Positions 21,080 to 32,800 of a stretch of DNA of 64,000 nucleotides are shown one piece after another; position 1 is the stretch's first letter; each line of letters starts with the position of its first letter. This DNA is from Platynereis dumerilii (Eukaryota; Annelida; Polychaeta; Phyllodocida; Nereididae): the NCBI GenBank assembly GCA_026936325.1, contig JAPTHN010000001.1, forward strand, positions 128,999,138-129,063,137. The letters run 5' to 3'. The translations under genes were made by a program, and so were the position numbers. The notes under the pieces are model-generated. The model was not told where the DNA came from and searched no databases. It saw only the letters and a list, made by a program, of their open reading frames with translations.

Positions 21080-22211
21080 AATAAACACCTTTATTTTTCA
21101 CTCTCTTGTCACGCTCTTATTTGCACCAGGCCATAAGTTCATATGCTTCCATTTCTGATAGTCCACATGTCATGATGCCTTCTTGGCAGTCCAGCAGTTC
21201 CCTGACAGCCTGTGCTGTTGCTGTAGCTTCCAATGACTTGCGTTTATGATTGCAGTCCAAAATTACATGTCTGCTAGTTTGAGTCAATGGTTCTTCCTTG
21301 AACTGTTTGATACATAATCCATTTCTCCCCATGTGCTGTAAATTACAGTTAAACAGAGATATAGAGCAATCCATGGACCTTTTGAACACATATGATATAA
21401 CACTCTTCTTGTGATTTAATGTCGACACAGCAAATCTGATATAACGTGCACGGAACATATGCATTTCACACAATTGCTCGTCCAGACAGTGTAAAATGTT
21501 ACAGTGTGTTCTGTATGGCAATCTTAAAAAATTTCTCAAACACTTTCTCCATGCCACATGTATTTTTGAAAAGTTCTGAGCTTTTACCATTATAAAAGCC
21601 ATAAAACGAAGAACAAAACTGCCTAAAAAGACTTGACAAGATTCTTGTCGGAGTGACTCTAAACCTACTAAAGAATACATTGAACTCTCTGTAAAAGTTA
21701 CCAATTACACCTTCAACATCGTCCTCAGTTAGATTTGAGTGTAGGGCATGCCCTAGGTGAATGACTTTATCTTGAGATCTTAACTTTTCACAACAACACC
21801 AAATTCCGGCTTTTTATTCATTCGTTTCCCATTGTGGAAAACAATGAATTGGCTCTTTTGCCCATTAAATGTGACTTGATAATCTATGGCAAAATCCTCA
21901 CATATCTTCACTTGTTTCCTTAATCCTAAGGTGGGAGAAAGCAAAACAATATCATCTGCATAGGCAAGAACACCAGTATAATGTGGTCCCACATGGCAAC
22001 CAATCTCAGACAATTTAAGGCGATGTAATAATTCATCAATATACACACTGAACAGTAGAGGTGAGAGAACACCACCTTGCTTCACTCCATTTTTGACAGT
22101 GAATGATTCAGAAGCAGCACCTTGCCAACTGACACATAACTTTTGATTTCTGTACATGTATGTTAATCTGCATGTGATAATATTTGATGGACTGTATGAA
22201 AATACTGTCAA
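21080..22211 (-). pseudogene. 5'-truncated, broken LINE (reverse transcriptase to C-terminus)
   Basis: The frame at 21780-22211 carries RT blocks: LTYMYRNQKLCVSWQGAA, GVKQGGVLSPLLF near residue 42, and the catalytic YADDIVLLSP near 87. The homology continues in another phase (VIHLGHALHSNLTEDDVEG near 21.75 kb) and then in the 195-codon frame at 21117-21704 (WRKCLRNFLRLPYRTHCNIL), so at least two frameshifts are present. Endonuclease and most of the fingers are missing. The element differs from the LINE at 6.6-11.3 kb in its motifs and has no visible C-terminal knuckle. An AATAAA-like signal lies just beyond the stop, near 21090. Confidence 0.85.
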
Positions 22212-22236
22212 TAAACTACTACTACTACTACTACTA
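22212..22236. repeat. (ACT)n microsatellite at the LINE fragment's 5' edge
   Basis: About seven ACT triplets lie immediately next to the truncated end of the LINE fragment. Confidence 0.85.
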
Positions 22237-24023
22237 GAGTAAACATCTCACATATTAGTCCTGGAGCCAAGGGGTGTTTGCATGCATAAAAGTGACACAA
22301 AATCACCCACCTGATTTTGATAAAGGACCACTTGGGACACATTTTTAGCGAGGGTGGACAATCTCAAACCCGGCAGTAAGTGAGATATTTGACGTTTTGT
22401 CGGATATGCTCGGACCCAAAATTACGCCAGAAATTAGGGGTAGGGGAAACTTAAATCAATGTAACTTCGCAACTAATCAGCCTATCACATTGTATAGCCA
22501 CTCAAATTAAAGGTTAAGATGAGTGCTAATTCAATGTGATTGGATGAGAGTGGGGGTCACCAGAGGTCAAAGTGTGACATAATCTGACATGCGCTCGAAA
22601 TTCAGACATTTTGAAAAGTCAAAAAGCAATAACATTTCTCAGAATGATTGGATATATTATTGGTTGGTACATATGATTAGATTACAACATAGGGAAGTTT
22701 TTTAAAACAAGTTTGAATTATCTATCATGTGTCATAATCCTTTGGGATCCTTTAAAAAAATATGCCATATCGACAAAATCGGTCAAATTACAATGTTCGG
22801 CAATATATCTTACAAACGCTGCCACACATCTCATAGAAACCAATAATAGTGGTATGGTAGGGCAGAGGTTGATCCAATTTCATTCAAATGGTGAAAAATA
22901 TTTATAATATGATGTTTTACAGTCTTTGTTTGTGTAGCAATAAGGACAATATTTGATGCAGATTTCCATACACGGACAAAACTTGCAATACAAGCTGTAC
23001 GTCTGCTTAAAGGAAATAATCGGGAATAAACACCTGCTTCAGTTAGCCAGGAGGGGACTATCTTGCTGACAAAGGCCATACTCCTGTTGGTTCAGTAGTA
23101 CACTGCCTTTTTTAGTCGGCATAACTGCAGGAGTGCAGGTTCGTTCAGTTAATAACCTCAGTATGTGAAGTTGCGCAACCGTCTGGAGAAAGGTCCAATA
23201 GCGTTTCTGGTATAACATTTTTACAAGATACTACTCATCTGCTGCTCGAAAGATTTTGAATGATGTTTGATGGTGTTTGCTACAAAGAGGCAAATTTTGT
23301 ACCAAATATACACAGTCAATTGATGGTGCCAAGGCATGCAGGGCAGAAGACCTGCCAAGATATGGAATGGTACATGTATGTACCTTGCTGTATTCCTGAC
23401 ATAGACTCTATCCATAGTTTCTGTGAGCTATGAGCCTTAATAGGTCTCCAATAAAGAAGTCCAAGGAACACAACATCTGAATAATTTGACTGCAAAACTT
23501 TTACTAGAGCTCCACAAATTATGATATTCAGGGGCCCAAGATATGTGGGATCATTCTTACCATCTCTTCAGTGTGGACATCCAGTTCAGGTAACCGGATG
23601 TTAGGCCAACTTTAGTATCTGGCACCTGTATTCCCAGTCTGAATTCTGGAAGTTCAATCAGACTCACAATAGTTATGATTGCCATAGTTTACATTTGCTA
23701 ATCTTATATACATTACATGTATGCCTGGAGTTAACAATTCAGGCTCGGCTTTATTCACAATGTTACAGGTAATAATGTCCAAGGCAGCACATTATTAAAT
23801 ATTCATGTCAATGGGATGGAAATTGCATCTCCTGGCCAGTTCACCAGCTTTAACTGTACCTTCGACTTGGTGGTAAAAAACAAAGTCAACACAGAGAGAA
23901 TTGCCGCCAACATTTCATGTGAGCTTACATTCAATTGAGCGCCAGGTTGCTTCCTCATAGTTCTGCAAATGATATTGGTCAACAGTGCTCTTTTGGGACA
24001 GAGTTGTGGTATTCCCAAGACAC
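22237..24023. other. unannotated stretch
   Basis: I see no recognisable gene, RNA gene or bounded repeat in this 1.8-kb interval. Confidence 0.45.
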
Positions 24024-24070
24024 ATTTGTGCTTGATGCTGGCATGGTCCTGGAAGCTCAGTTTGGCTGAC
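24024..24070 (+). repeat. module R, copy 1 (left flank of the 7.4-kb insertion)
   Basis: 47 bp from ATTTGTGCTTGATGCTGGCA to TTTGGCTGAC. It is repeated at 31843-31889, where it runs directly into module P instead of into the TIR element. Confidence 0.88.
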
Positions 24071-24109
24071 GGCTATTCCATTTAAAAATCTGGGGGGGGG
24101 GGGGTGGTC

Positions 24110-24340
24110 AGGTTACATTTTTGACCCCCCCCCCATGCATCTAAAGTGAATTAGTTTCGACCTCCCCATGCATTAACTTCGATTTTTTTGGAGACCCTAC
24201 ATGCACCAAATGTGAATTTTTTACCCACCCTACATGCATCAAATCCGATTTTTTTTTCGCCCCCCCCTCAACAAACATTTTTTTTACCCCCCTCCCCCCC
24301 AAACAAAATCACAACCCTACATGCGTATAATTTTTTTTTA
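24110..24340. repeat. left subterminal C-rich repeats, ~33 bp
   Basis: CATGCAT-type units follow C runs at about 24134, 24169, 24200, 24234 and 24320, each trailed by a T run. The same units in the same orientation recur at 31276-31385 near the other end. Confidence 0.75.
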
Positions 24341-24598
24341 TTCACCATAAAAATATAAAAATTTGCTGGTTTGATTGCAGACCCCAAACTTTCCATTTCG
24401 CAATACAATAAATGTTGCAATGCAATTGCCTTGATGAACTGCAAGAAATTGTCTTAACCTTCTGTGGCTATTAAATGCAAACAGTAAACCTCGAAAGTCA
24501 GATTTGCATTAAAATTGGATCTTTGCCTATCTCAGACAATTTTCATTAGAAAACTTGCTTCATATTTTAACTAAGAGTTGTTTGTCTAGGCCTGATAT

Positions 24599-24777
24599 CC
24601 TAGGCTCATAGCCTGCAGGGGGGCAAGGGGGCGGCTGCCCCCCCCCCCTAGAATTTGGCCAATAAAGGTGCATTACATGTAAAAATTTCATATATTCCAG
24701 GGTTTTCCGGGGTGCGCATGCCTCCGGACCGATCTCTGCCCCCCCCCCCCAGGATTCAGCCCAGGCTACAGCCCTGG
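24599..24777. mobile_element. 179-bp G/C-run TIR element (MITE-like)
   Basis: The ends read CCTAGGCTCATAGCCTG and, inverted from the right, CCAGGGCTGTAGCCTGGG, each followed by a G run. ATAT flanks both sides (24595-24598 and 24778-24781), a possible 4-bp target duplication. It is nested within the 7.4-kb segment and encodes nothing. Confidence 0.6.
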
Positions 24778-24839
24778 ATATTTTCTTAACTTGGACAGAA
24801 TAGTGCAATCTATTTTACTGACTTCACCAAGGTTTACTG

Positions 24840-25100
24840 TTCTCCGTGATATGATGGAGGTGGAGGCAGTTCTCTGTGACATGATGGAGGAAATCAAATA
24901 TCCTCCAAAATTCTTGAAATTAATATTTATTTTTAGAAGGGACTAAATTATTCAATTTTTCTGGGCCAATATTTTCTAGTGTCTTGATGACTCACGGCTT
25001 CTCCGCACAGAGAAGGAAGCCTCTCCGTGATAGGATAGGGGCCTCTCCCTGATATATGACAGAGGCATCTCCCTGATAATGTCGGAGGCATCAGAGAAGA
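24840..25100. repeat. short imperfect repeats of CTCTCCSTGAT
   Basis: Units such as CTCCGTGATATGATGGAGG, CTCTGTGACATGATGGAGG and GAGGCATCTCCCTGATA recur within 260 bp. Several are self-complementary around CTCC..GGAG. Confidence 0.5.
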
Positions 25101-25699
25101 CTCTTTAATTCACAAGATAGTCAAAATTTCCAATTTTGTTTCCAGTCAAATGATTCCAGAGAGCTCCCTTGATCCAATAATTATTGATGATTTTCTTCTC
25201 AAGAAAATGTCATTTGTCTGTTGTCAGCAAAAACAAACACATATATTTGGTGTAAATGACTAGGGGTTTTAATAATAACAATAAGTAATTTGGTATACAA
25301 ATGAAATTGTTTGTGATACAAATAGATTGGAAAATCGAGTACATTTGTATACATGAGATAATATGCAAGATGGACAGTCAACAATGGCTGAAAGTCCTAT
25401 ATTGAATAGAGAATGTAATTAACCCCTACCATTACATTTATGATTAATCTAAAAATACATTATGTATATTTTGATCATGAAAAATATTACAAATACGGTT
25501 GAAATATGAAAATACATATGATACCAATACTAATACACTTGTGGTAGCATGTGAAACATGGCCAAAGGCTGAGGAGGCTTAGAAATGTTGAAGTGCAAGG
25601 TGAGTCAGCTGCTGCCACAAGAGAAAGAGAAAAGGAGGACAAAACAGGTTGTGATATGACAAATTGACAAATAAAACAGTGGTGAAGTCACTGTCAGCA

Positions 25700-26790
25700 T
25701 TGCGGAGATACATCGACTAATGACTACTGGGTCATCCAATCGTGTTGAAAGTTTGTGCGTGAATAACAGGAATTGGGTACATATACATATGTAGAATGGT
25801 TTAAGAGATGGCATGCTTCATTCAGCAATGCTTTGTAATAAACAATCTCGATTAGATGGGATCGCCTGATCTCGATTTGATTGGATCACCTGACAAGTTG
25901 TACTTTATTGTCACATGGTAGATTGTTGTTATGATGGTGGGTGTGTTGGTACTCGCAAGTGTGACAGATGAAGATTCACTGCATTGAGTGTTATAAATTG
26001 TTGTCACAGTGGAGGTGTTGGTAGTCCATATAATCTGAAAGATGAATATTCACTGCAAAGAGTGTGGTAAAGTGTTGTCACTGCAACGAGTGGTAAATTG
26101 ATGTCACAGTAGGAGTGTTGGTACTCCAAAGTGTGGCAGATGAAGATTCACTGCAATGAATGTGATAATTGTAAGAACGATCTGTTGTTTTATGAACAAA
26201 TTACGATGAATGATTTCGTAATGTGATAACAGCATTTTTCCTAATGACTGCTTGGTCATCCAGGATGCTGCTGAGTATCGCAAGATGGTAATCCACGGAG
26301 AAAGTAAGGGAAAGGCACTTTTGGGACAGCACATAATAATGTAGTAAAGTGGATGCCCGCATTGTTTCCCAATGACTGCTTGGTCATCCGGGATGGGGCA
26401 AGTGATTTGATATAGTAATCCATGGAGCAGTGAGTGCAAGGCACTGTTTGGCACATAATAATCGTACAGAACAATTAGTGAAGCACAAAATAACTGTGGT
26501 ATAGTACAGCTATAGCACAGAATAAGAACCGTAATGGCAGTAAAATGGATACCCGCATTGTTTCCCAATGACTGCTTGGTCATCCGAGAAGTGGGTAAGT
26601 GACATGTTATGGTAATCCATGTGTAAGTAGGTCCAAGTAACTTTGTTGGCACAGAATAATTATAGTGGTAACCAATGTAATAGTTCGCAGGGTTATTGAA
26701 ATACAGTCATGACCAGGCGAATAAATCATGATAAGTAATACTGTGTGACCAGCTGTTTTCGAATGACTACTGGGTCATCCCAGAAGTGGT
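25700..26790 (+). repeat. purine-rich degenerate array with hairpin cores
   Basis: Two unit types alternate. One carries ATGAC and GTCAT around a 6-bp loop (TACTGG or TGCTTG) at about 25719, 26243, 26371, 26567 and 26763. The other carries CACT and AGTG around GCAWWG near 25978, 26051 and 26081. The larger unit at 26230-26650 is about 110-190 bp and includes GTAATCCAYGGAG. Frames of up to 182 codons on the minus strand are this array read in one phase. Confidence 0.7.
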
Positions 26791-28835
26791 AATTGGCACA
26801 TCAGAAATGAGTGGGAATTGGCACATGAGAAATAACAGGGGTTGTAGTACCGTTGAATGGCTAAAAATTATGATGGGAATGAAATGGACGGTTATAAGCT
26901 AATCCGATGTGATGTCTTCTGGCACATACGTGAGTGGAGTGGACTGAGTAGACGGGATTGGGATCCAATAGGATAATACACAATAGGTGACTAGTGATGT
27001 GAAGTTGAGGGGCCCAACGCCCTGGGTTGGGCTGTGACCAGCTGACGGATTTCCATCCACCGATGTGTCAGGATCGTCTCCTTGGTTCAGGTGCCGAAGA
27101 CGATACTAGTGTATGAATGAAAGCATGGTGGTGAATAGGGTGGCCTTTACTGAGGAATAATGCCCTGTCTAGTCGTGGGTGGATGGGAAGGTATGTCATG
27201 AGTGGACTGTAGTAGGACACCAGCCTCCTGATTGGAGGCATGTGTGTACCTGGATAGATGGAGAGTAGCCTTGAAAACGCGAGGAATCAGGATTGGTGCT
27301 GGTAGGTAATGGCATGCAGCGGTGTTTCAGTCAAGAGTACCTCACTCGCTCTGAGGCATGCGTCATACATCACTGTGGACATAGGAGAGTAAGGTAGCAA
27401 GTGAAAATGAGACAAAGTGCAGTATGGTGAGGCGGTGAGGCGGTCAATAGGCCTAGCAGTACTGTGCTGGAAATGGGAAGATATCTATCGTGGGAGTAGA
27501 TATGAAAGTAATAAGGAGTTTTATAATGTTGAGATAAAAAGGTTGTAGGCAATGGAGTAAGAGAATCAAAGGTTTAGGATGTGGACAGGTGACAGCTTAA
27601 GATAGGAACAGAGTAATTGAGATAAAACAGATGGAAATTAGCATTGTTAATGTAATATTGGTGAAGGTAGGATGTTTAACAAGTGATATGTGACCTGGAG
27701 AAGGTGGAATTGAATACAGAGGAAGTATTAGTATATATGAAAAGTTTTATGTATGTAACCTGTCAAGGGATGTGGATGATGATGGTGTAGAACATGAGAG
27801 TTGTGAAGAACGGGAGTGTCAAGACGAAAACTAGAAGGCAGGAACAGGATCATGATAAGTTCCTGTAAGGAATAAGAAAGGTATATATTGATTGAAATGT
27901 GGATAAGCTAGGATGTTGGTGAAGGTTATGTGTTGATGGTTAATAATAAAAGGTGAATATGATTACTATGGAAATTGAGAAATGATATGTGGTATAGTGA
28001 AAAGTTGTACACAAGTGATAATAGTTTACTGACAGTGTTGGTCACTGCAAAGAGAAAGAGTGTATGGAATAGGAAACTGTAAAGTGTACCAAGAAGTTTG
28101 GACCACCTTGGGTCCGGCCAATAGGATAGTGTAGTGGTTATGTGATTGGTATAAGTAATAGATGGGAAGTGTGTGGTCTCCGTTGGGTTGTCCCGATGGG
28201 AACATGGATGCGGCCCCCTCTTGAAGGCACATGTGAAAGAAAAGCGTTGCTGCCAGAATACATCAGGTTGGTCTGTTGGGTGGGGTGTCTCATTCTTATT
28301 ATTGCTCCCTAAATGAACCGTGCAGGAGATATTTGTCATGGCCGGCTGAGGCAAACCCGGAGGTGCACCTGAAGTGTGCCCTGAAACAGCAACATGAAAT
28401 AGGAAGTATTGAGAGTATGAATGAGATGTGGTCAAAGTAGTGTACGAATTAGAAGCAGATAACATGAATTGTATTCGATTTAGAAACCGTAATGTTGGAA
28501 ATGAATCTGAGAAGTGATTGGGCCAATACATGTATTGTAAGATGTATAAGAAAGAGTGATTGTACTTATCTTAGTTGGCTGGATGAGGCTCATTCATGAA
28601 ATATAAACCTAATCCCTGATGTCGATGCCTGAAGGAAAGGCTACTAAATAAATGGTAATGTGTGGTGTCACTGAAACTGAAAAGAGTTGTAGTTGAGGGA
28701 CATGCTGTGCAAAAAATATGGCATGTAAGAATGGTAATGAGAAGGAAGAGTAATTGACATGAATGGTTTGAGGATACAGTTTACTTATCTTAGTAGTCGT
28801 GGGTGAGGAATCTACGTGGACTAAGAACCACTAAC
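26791..28835. other. purine-rich stretch without a recognised gene
   Basis: Strong strand asymmetry (G, A and T on the plus strand) continues, with no clear unit. A 201-codon minus-strand frame at 27926-28531 has low-complexity H, T, S, L composition and no family motif, so I do not call it a gene. Confidence 0.45.
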
Positions 28836-29610
28836 GGGTATTATAGTCCACAACTGCAGAGGGTGTGGAACCACTGGGAAGAGTAATGGCGAACCACTGG
28901 AAAGCATGTTGAGTTGAACCACTGCGTAGTATGTGAAGATGGACCACTGGAACGAGTCTGATGGATAACCACTGGAAAGAGTGGAATATAGAACCACTGG
29001 AAAGAGTGTAATGTTTGAACCACTGCTAGGAGTGTTATGCAAAGCGCTGTAAAGAGTGTTGAGTTGAACCATGTTGAACCACTGAAAAAGAGTGTAATAT
29101 TGAACCACTGAAAAAGAGTGTAATATTGAACCACTGCAAAGAGTGTTATATTGAACCACTGCTAAGAGTGTAATATTGAACCACTGCAAAGAGTGTAATG
29201 GTTGAATCGCTGCAAAGATTGTAATGGTGAAACCATTGCAAAGAGTATAAAGTTGAACGGCTGTAAAGAATAAAAGTTGAACCACTGCAAAGACTATTAT
29301 GTTGAAACACTGTTACTATAATGTTGAACCACTAAAGGGGTGTAATGGTGAACCACTGCAAGGAGTGTAATGGTGAACCACTGCAAAGAGTGTAATGTGA
29401 ACCACTGCAAAGAGTGTAACGTGAACCACTGCATAGAGTGTAATGATGAACCACTGCAAGGAGTGTAATGTGAACCACTGCAAAGAGTGTAACGTGAACC
29501 ACTGCATAGAGTGTAATGGTGAACCACTACAAGGAGTGTAATGGTGAACCACTGCAAAGAGTGTAATGTGAACCACAGTAAATAGTGTAATGTGAACCAC
29601 TGCAGTACAT
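28836..29610 (+). repeat. satellite, ~23-27 bp unit GAACCACTGCAAAGAGTGTAATG
   Basis: About thirty units in tandem, most homogeneous at 29330-29560. Nearly every unit has CACT and AGTG around a 6-bp loop (GCAAAG most often), so each can form a small hairpin. The unit shares its core with part of the array at 25.9-26.1 kb. Open frames of 97-154 codons across it are artefacts. Confidence 0.92.
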
Positions 29611-31259
29611 GAAGAGACACCCTGTGGATTGGGACTAATAGTAAATGTGGCCCACAAAATGAGGTCACAAAACGAAATACATGTTCTAGGAGGTTCTACA
29701 AGAGCTTACAAGCTGTTAAAGGAGTGCACATAAACATGAAGCAATCATTGAAATGATAGGATGAAGCAATAGACATTATAGAAACCAAATGTTAAAATCT
29801 ACAAACATGTGAGCACATTGAACATGTTGAAGCAAGTCCAAACAATGGCTGACTCCAGAAGCTGCAGCAGGCCATGTGGTTTTCCTGAAACATGGGAATA
29901 GCACCGAAAATAGGAAACTTTGAGGATCCAAGTTTGTCTTGTATGTCCTTAGAAAATCCATGGTGTTAGCGAACTGGGTTGTGGAAGTAATCCTGTAGCA
30001 GAAGCAAAATAATTAAAGAAAATATTGACAGAAAGTTGTCAATGTATGATGTTTGGACTTGCTGAAACTGGAATGGGGTCATGACCTACTTGGGGTCATG
30101 ACCTACTTGGGTGTCATGTACCCAGCAAGTCTTAGTTTTTGCTGACCAGACAAATGATCTTTTATAAATAAAAATAGCATGCAATGCATGCATCGGGTCC
30201 TTGGTCTGTTTCAACAAGTTGGGCCTCTTCAATTTTCTACCAACAATCTATCAAGTTAGGTATAAGAAAGCAGTACATTGTGACTATGCACAAGAGGGCA
30301 GCATAGTCCAACTTTTGGTGTGTATACAGAAACCAGTTTTTGTGTGAAGTGCTGACAGCTCAGAAGAAATATGTTGAATAGAAGAAAATTTGAGCACTGA
30401 TAAGCACAATATTGTAGCCAGGGGTGCATAAGCACCATCTTGATCACAAGGGCATATCTGTTGGGGTTGTCATTTTGTCTGTGAAATGTTTTAGTGAGTA
30501 CACCAACTTTGCCTGTTCACAGGAAATGAAGCTGACGACAATGGTCTTGGAATGAATTCCAAGGACCCAAAAACTCTTTTTTCATTCAATTTTTAGAATT
30601 TTCTGTATTACTGTAACTTGTCTTGAGGCAGAATTCAGATGTGAAGCTGACCCCACCAGAAAAAACTGTCAGATATATTATTTAATTTTATTTAATTAAT
30701 CACTGTCAATGAACTTTCTGGAGACTCCCATCAAAAGGACCAGAATGGAAATAAGAGTAATCTTTATTGTGTAATCCTACTGTTTCATTTTTTGTGAACA
30801 GTGAATCAATTCAAATCAAATCATAAATGACTTACAAAATAACTCCTAACATACTGAAGAGGGTATATACCATAACTCTCCAAGGGGGGTTCGCCCTAGA
30901 CAGAGGCGGAAATTAATCCTAAGAAGAAGAAGAAGGGTCATGTGACCTAACATGGCCACCGTATGAATGTTGGATTTATTTTTTGATGAAGACTTTTACA
31001 GCTGCATTTTGGAATAATAAGCTTAAGAATGCCTGACAGGTACCGAAAATTATTTATTAAAGTGTTTGTGCACATGTCTGAATAGTTTTTTTGTGGTTTC
31101 CTGTCCATTTCAGGCCAGCAGAAGCGCCGCAGTTAGGTCAATTTCGGTGCTCACGAATTTTAACAATGCGGGGACCTGTCAAATTTCGTCTGAAATGATG
31201 GTTTATTTAATTTCGTGTAGCATGTATGTAGCAATTATTTATTTATTAGGTGTAGGAGG
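29611..31259. other. unannotated stretch
   Basis: No gene or bounded repeat is recognised. Small (AAG)n near 30920 and a doubled GGGGTCATGACCTACTTG near 30076-30112 are the only structure seen. Confidence 0.45.
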
Positions 31260-31441
31260 GGATCAGAGGCCCCCCTACATGCATCTAAAGTGAATTTTTC
31301 GGCTACCCCCCGTCCATCTAAATCGATATCTTTGCCAACCCACCATACATCTGAATTGAATTTTCGCCGACCCCCCCATCCATCTTATGAAAAAAAAATC
31401 AACCCGACCACCCCCCCTCCAGAGTTTTAAATGGAATAGCC
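31260..31441. repeat. right subterminal repeats and TIR of the 7.4-kb segment
   Basis: C-rich units CATGCATCTAAAGTGAATT and variants at about 31279, 31312, 31347 and 31378, then the inverted terminal repeat ending GGAATAGCC. Confidence 0.78.
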
Positions 31442-31558
31442 CTGACAACAAACAAATCATGTGTAGTTGTAAATGTCATAAATTTTATTATGACGAGAGA
31501 AAACAGATACAGATTCATAACAGTTGTCAGACAAAGGTGGGGGGCAACACACGCCACA
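31442..31558 (+). repeat. module P, copy 1
   Basis: 117 bp beginning CTGACAACAAACAAATCATG, almost identical to 31885-32001 (one difference seen). It contains the near palindrome GTCATAAATTTTATTATGAC. Confidence 0.9.
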
Positions 31559-31731
31559 CCACAAATTAAATAGCATAAATGTAACCAATACAAATACAAT
31601 ACAAAGAAAATAATGAAATTCAACTGAAAGAATGAGGAAATGGCACAAGGCAAATATGAGAAAAATATGAGTAAAAATGTAAAGGAATATTTTATTATTA
31701 AACCCAGGAAAATGAGGGAGGGTGGGTGGGG

Positions 31732-31844
31732 GAAAAATCTTCCGCACTGCAAAGTCAGTCTGGGTCCAGTCCAGACCAAGATGGCGGAAGGAAGTAGGTG
31801 CTGCCACAACAGCACAAACCCATTTCAGTCCCTGAAATTCTTAT
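31732..31844 (+). repeat. module Q, copy 1
   Basis: 113 bp beginning GAAAAATCTTCCGCACTGCA, repeated with about one difference at 37181-37293. Here it runs directly into module R (31843) and then module P (31885). Confidence 0.9.
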
Positions 31845-32001
31845 TTGTGCTTGATGCTGGCATGGTCCTGGAAGCTCAGTTTGGCTGACAACAAACAAAT
31901 CATGAGTAGTTGTAAATGTCATAAATTTTATTATGACGAGAGAAAACAGATACAGATTCATAACAGTTGTCAGACAAAGGTGGGGGGCAACACACGCCAC
32001 A
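31843..32001 (+). repeat. modules R and P joined (uninterrupted-site paralogue)
   Basis: R (31843-31889) and P (31885-32001) share a single CTGAC. This is the arrangement expected before the 7.4-kb segment inserted between R1 and P1. Confidence 0.85.
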
Positions 32002-32054
32002 GTTTGAAGAACGCCCCCACCCAACAGCACCACGGCCAGCAGGAGGAGAAGGAG

Positions 32055-32800
32055 GGGAGTCCAGCACCAGCTGAGAACATCCCATGTGTTCCGGAGAGCA
32101 TAGTGAAGGAAGGTGTGGTACGATGTGTGGTCGCGATGACATTGGCAACAGTGTTGAAGCGAGTCCAGCCCCTGCTGAAAACTCTTGGGAAGGTGACTGT
32201 GTACTAGCTCCCCCTGGTAGGTTGCTGTTTCCAGAAGATGGGTGTACTGCAACAGAGAAAACACAAAAGAGGAAAAAAGGGGCGTTCATGTAAAATGAGT
32301 GGCATAAAAACAGCATGAAAGGTGGATAGGAAGAGATGGTAGAAAGGTGAAAAGGGGATGAGATTTTTAAAATAGTTAAAGAGAAAAGTGATTTAATTAA
32401 AAGGAGTTAAAGGAACCACTGTAAAATGGGTCTTAAAGAGGGTGTAGCAGAAAAAAAACAACTTGCCTGAATAGTACAAATCAGCATGGTTGTCAGGCAG
32501 GAGTTCTCTTGGACATCCAAAGAAAGGCGATCCGTCTCGAAATCCCGGATCAGGTCCAGCGCAACAGGCGATCGAGGCAGCAGGGAGTCCGGCATGTAAG
32601 GTGAAGGCACTTTGTCGAAAAGTTGGGCAAGTCCAGCTCCAGCTGAAAACTCTTGGGCAGGCAGGTGAGGAACGACTCCCCCCGGAGTTCTTGGCAATAC
32701 TCTTGGTCCTCGAAGGAAGGGTGGACTGGCTCGGAATCCCAAAAATAGGTCCAGCCCCGGCTGAAAACCTTAATGGGACCTGGAGGGAGCCATAGCGACG
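32055..32800 (+). repeat. interspersed hairpin motif GTCCAGC-N4-GCTGAAAAC
   Basis: The motif occurs near 32059, 32163, 32629 and 32751. CAGC and GCTG are constant while the four loop bases vary (ACCA, CCCT, TCCA, CCCG). The sequence CTCTTGGG usually follows. Frames in both strands are open here but show no family motif. Confidence 0.6.

Larger units (their letters stand above)
24071..31441. mobile_element. 7.37-kb TIR-bounded segment with 5-bp target duplication
   Basis: The left end GGCTATTCCATTTAAAA and the inverted right end match for about 45 bp, continuing as (A/C)TCTGG, a G run and TGGTC(A/G)GGTT. The flanking direct repeat is CTGAC (24066-24070 and 31442-31446). The flanks themselves, modules R and P, are joined without the segment at 31843-32001, with one CTGAC at the junction: an uninterrupted site. 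Both ends carry C-rich direct repeats with a 33-bp period built on CATGCATCTAAAGTGAATT. The interior is mostly purine-rich arrays without a recognisable protein. It could be one large non-autonomous element, or a small TIR element that was later split or swollen by 6.9 kb. Confidence 0.75.

Noticed and set aside
23580-24023. Upstream extension of module R to include module Q
   Set aside because: The sequence before 24024 does not match Q (31732-31842), so only R and P flank the 7.4-kb segment.
28560-28830. Splice-like signals around the satellite suggesting exons
   Set aside because: GT and AG dinucleotides are expected by chance in this composition; no adjoining open frame looks like protein.
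26104-29668. Several minus-strand frames of 97-201 codons
   Set aside because: Low-complexity S, T, F, L and H translations of purine-rich arrays, shared between overlapping frames, with no family motif or start context.
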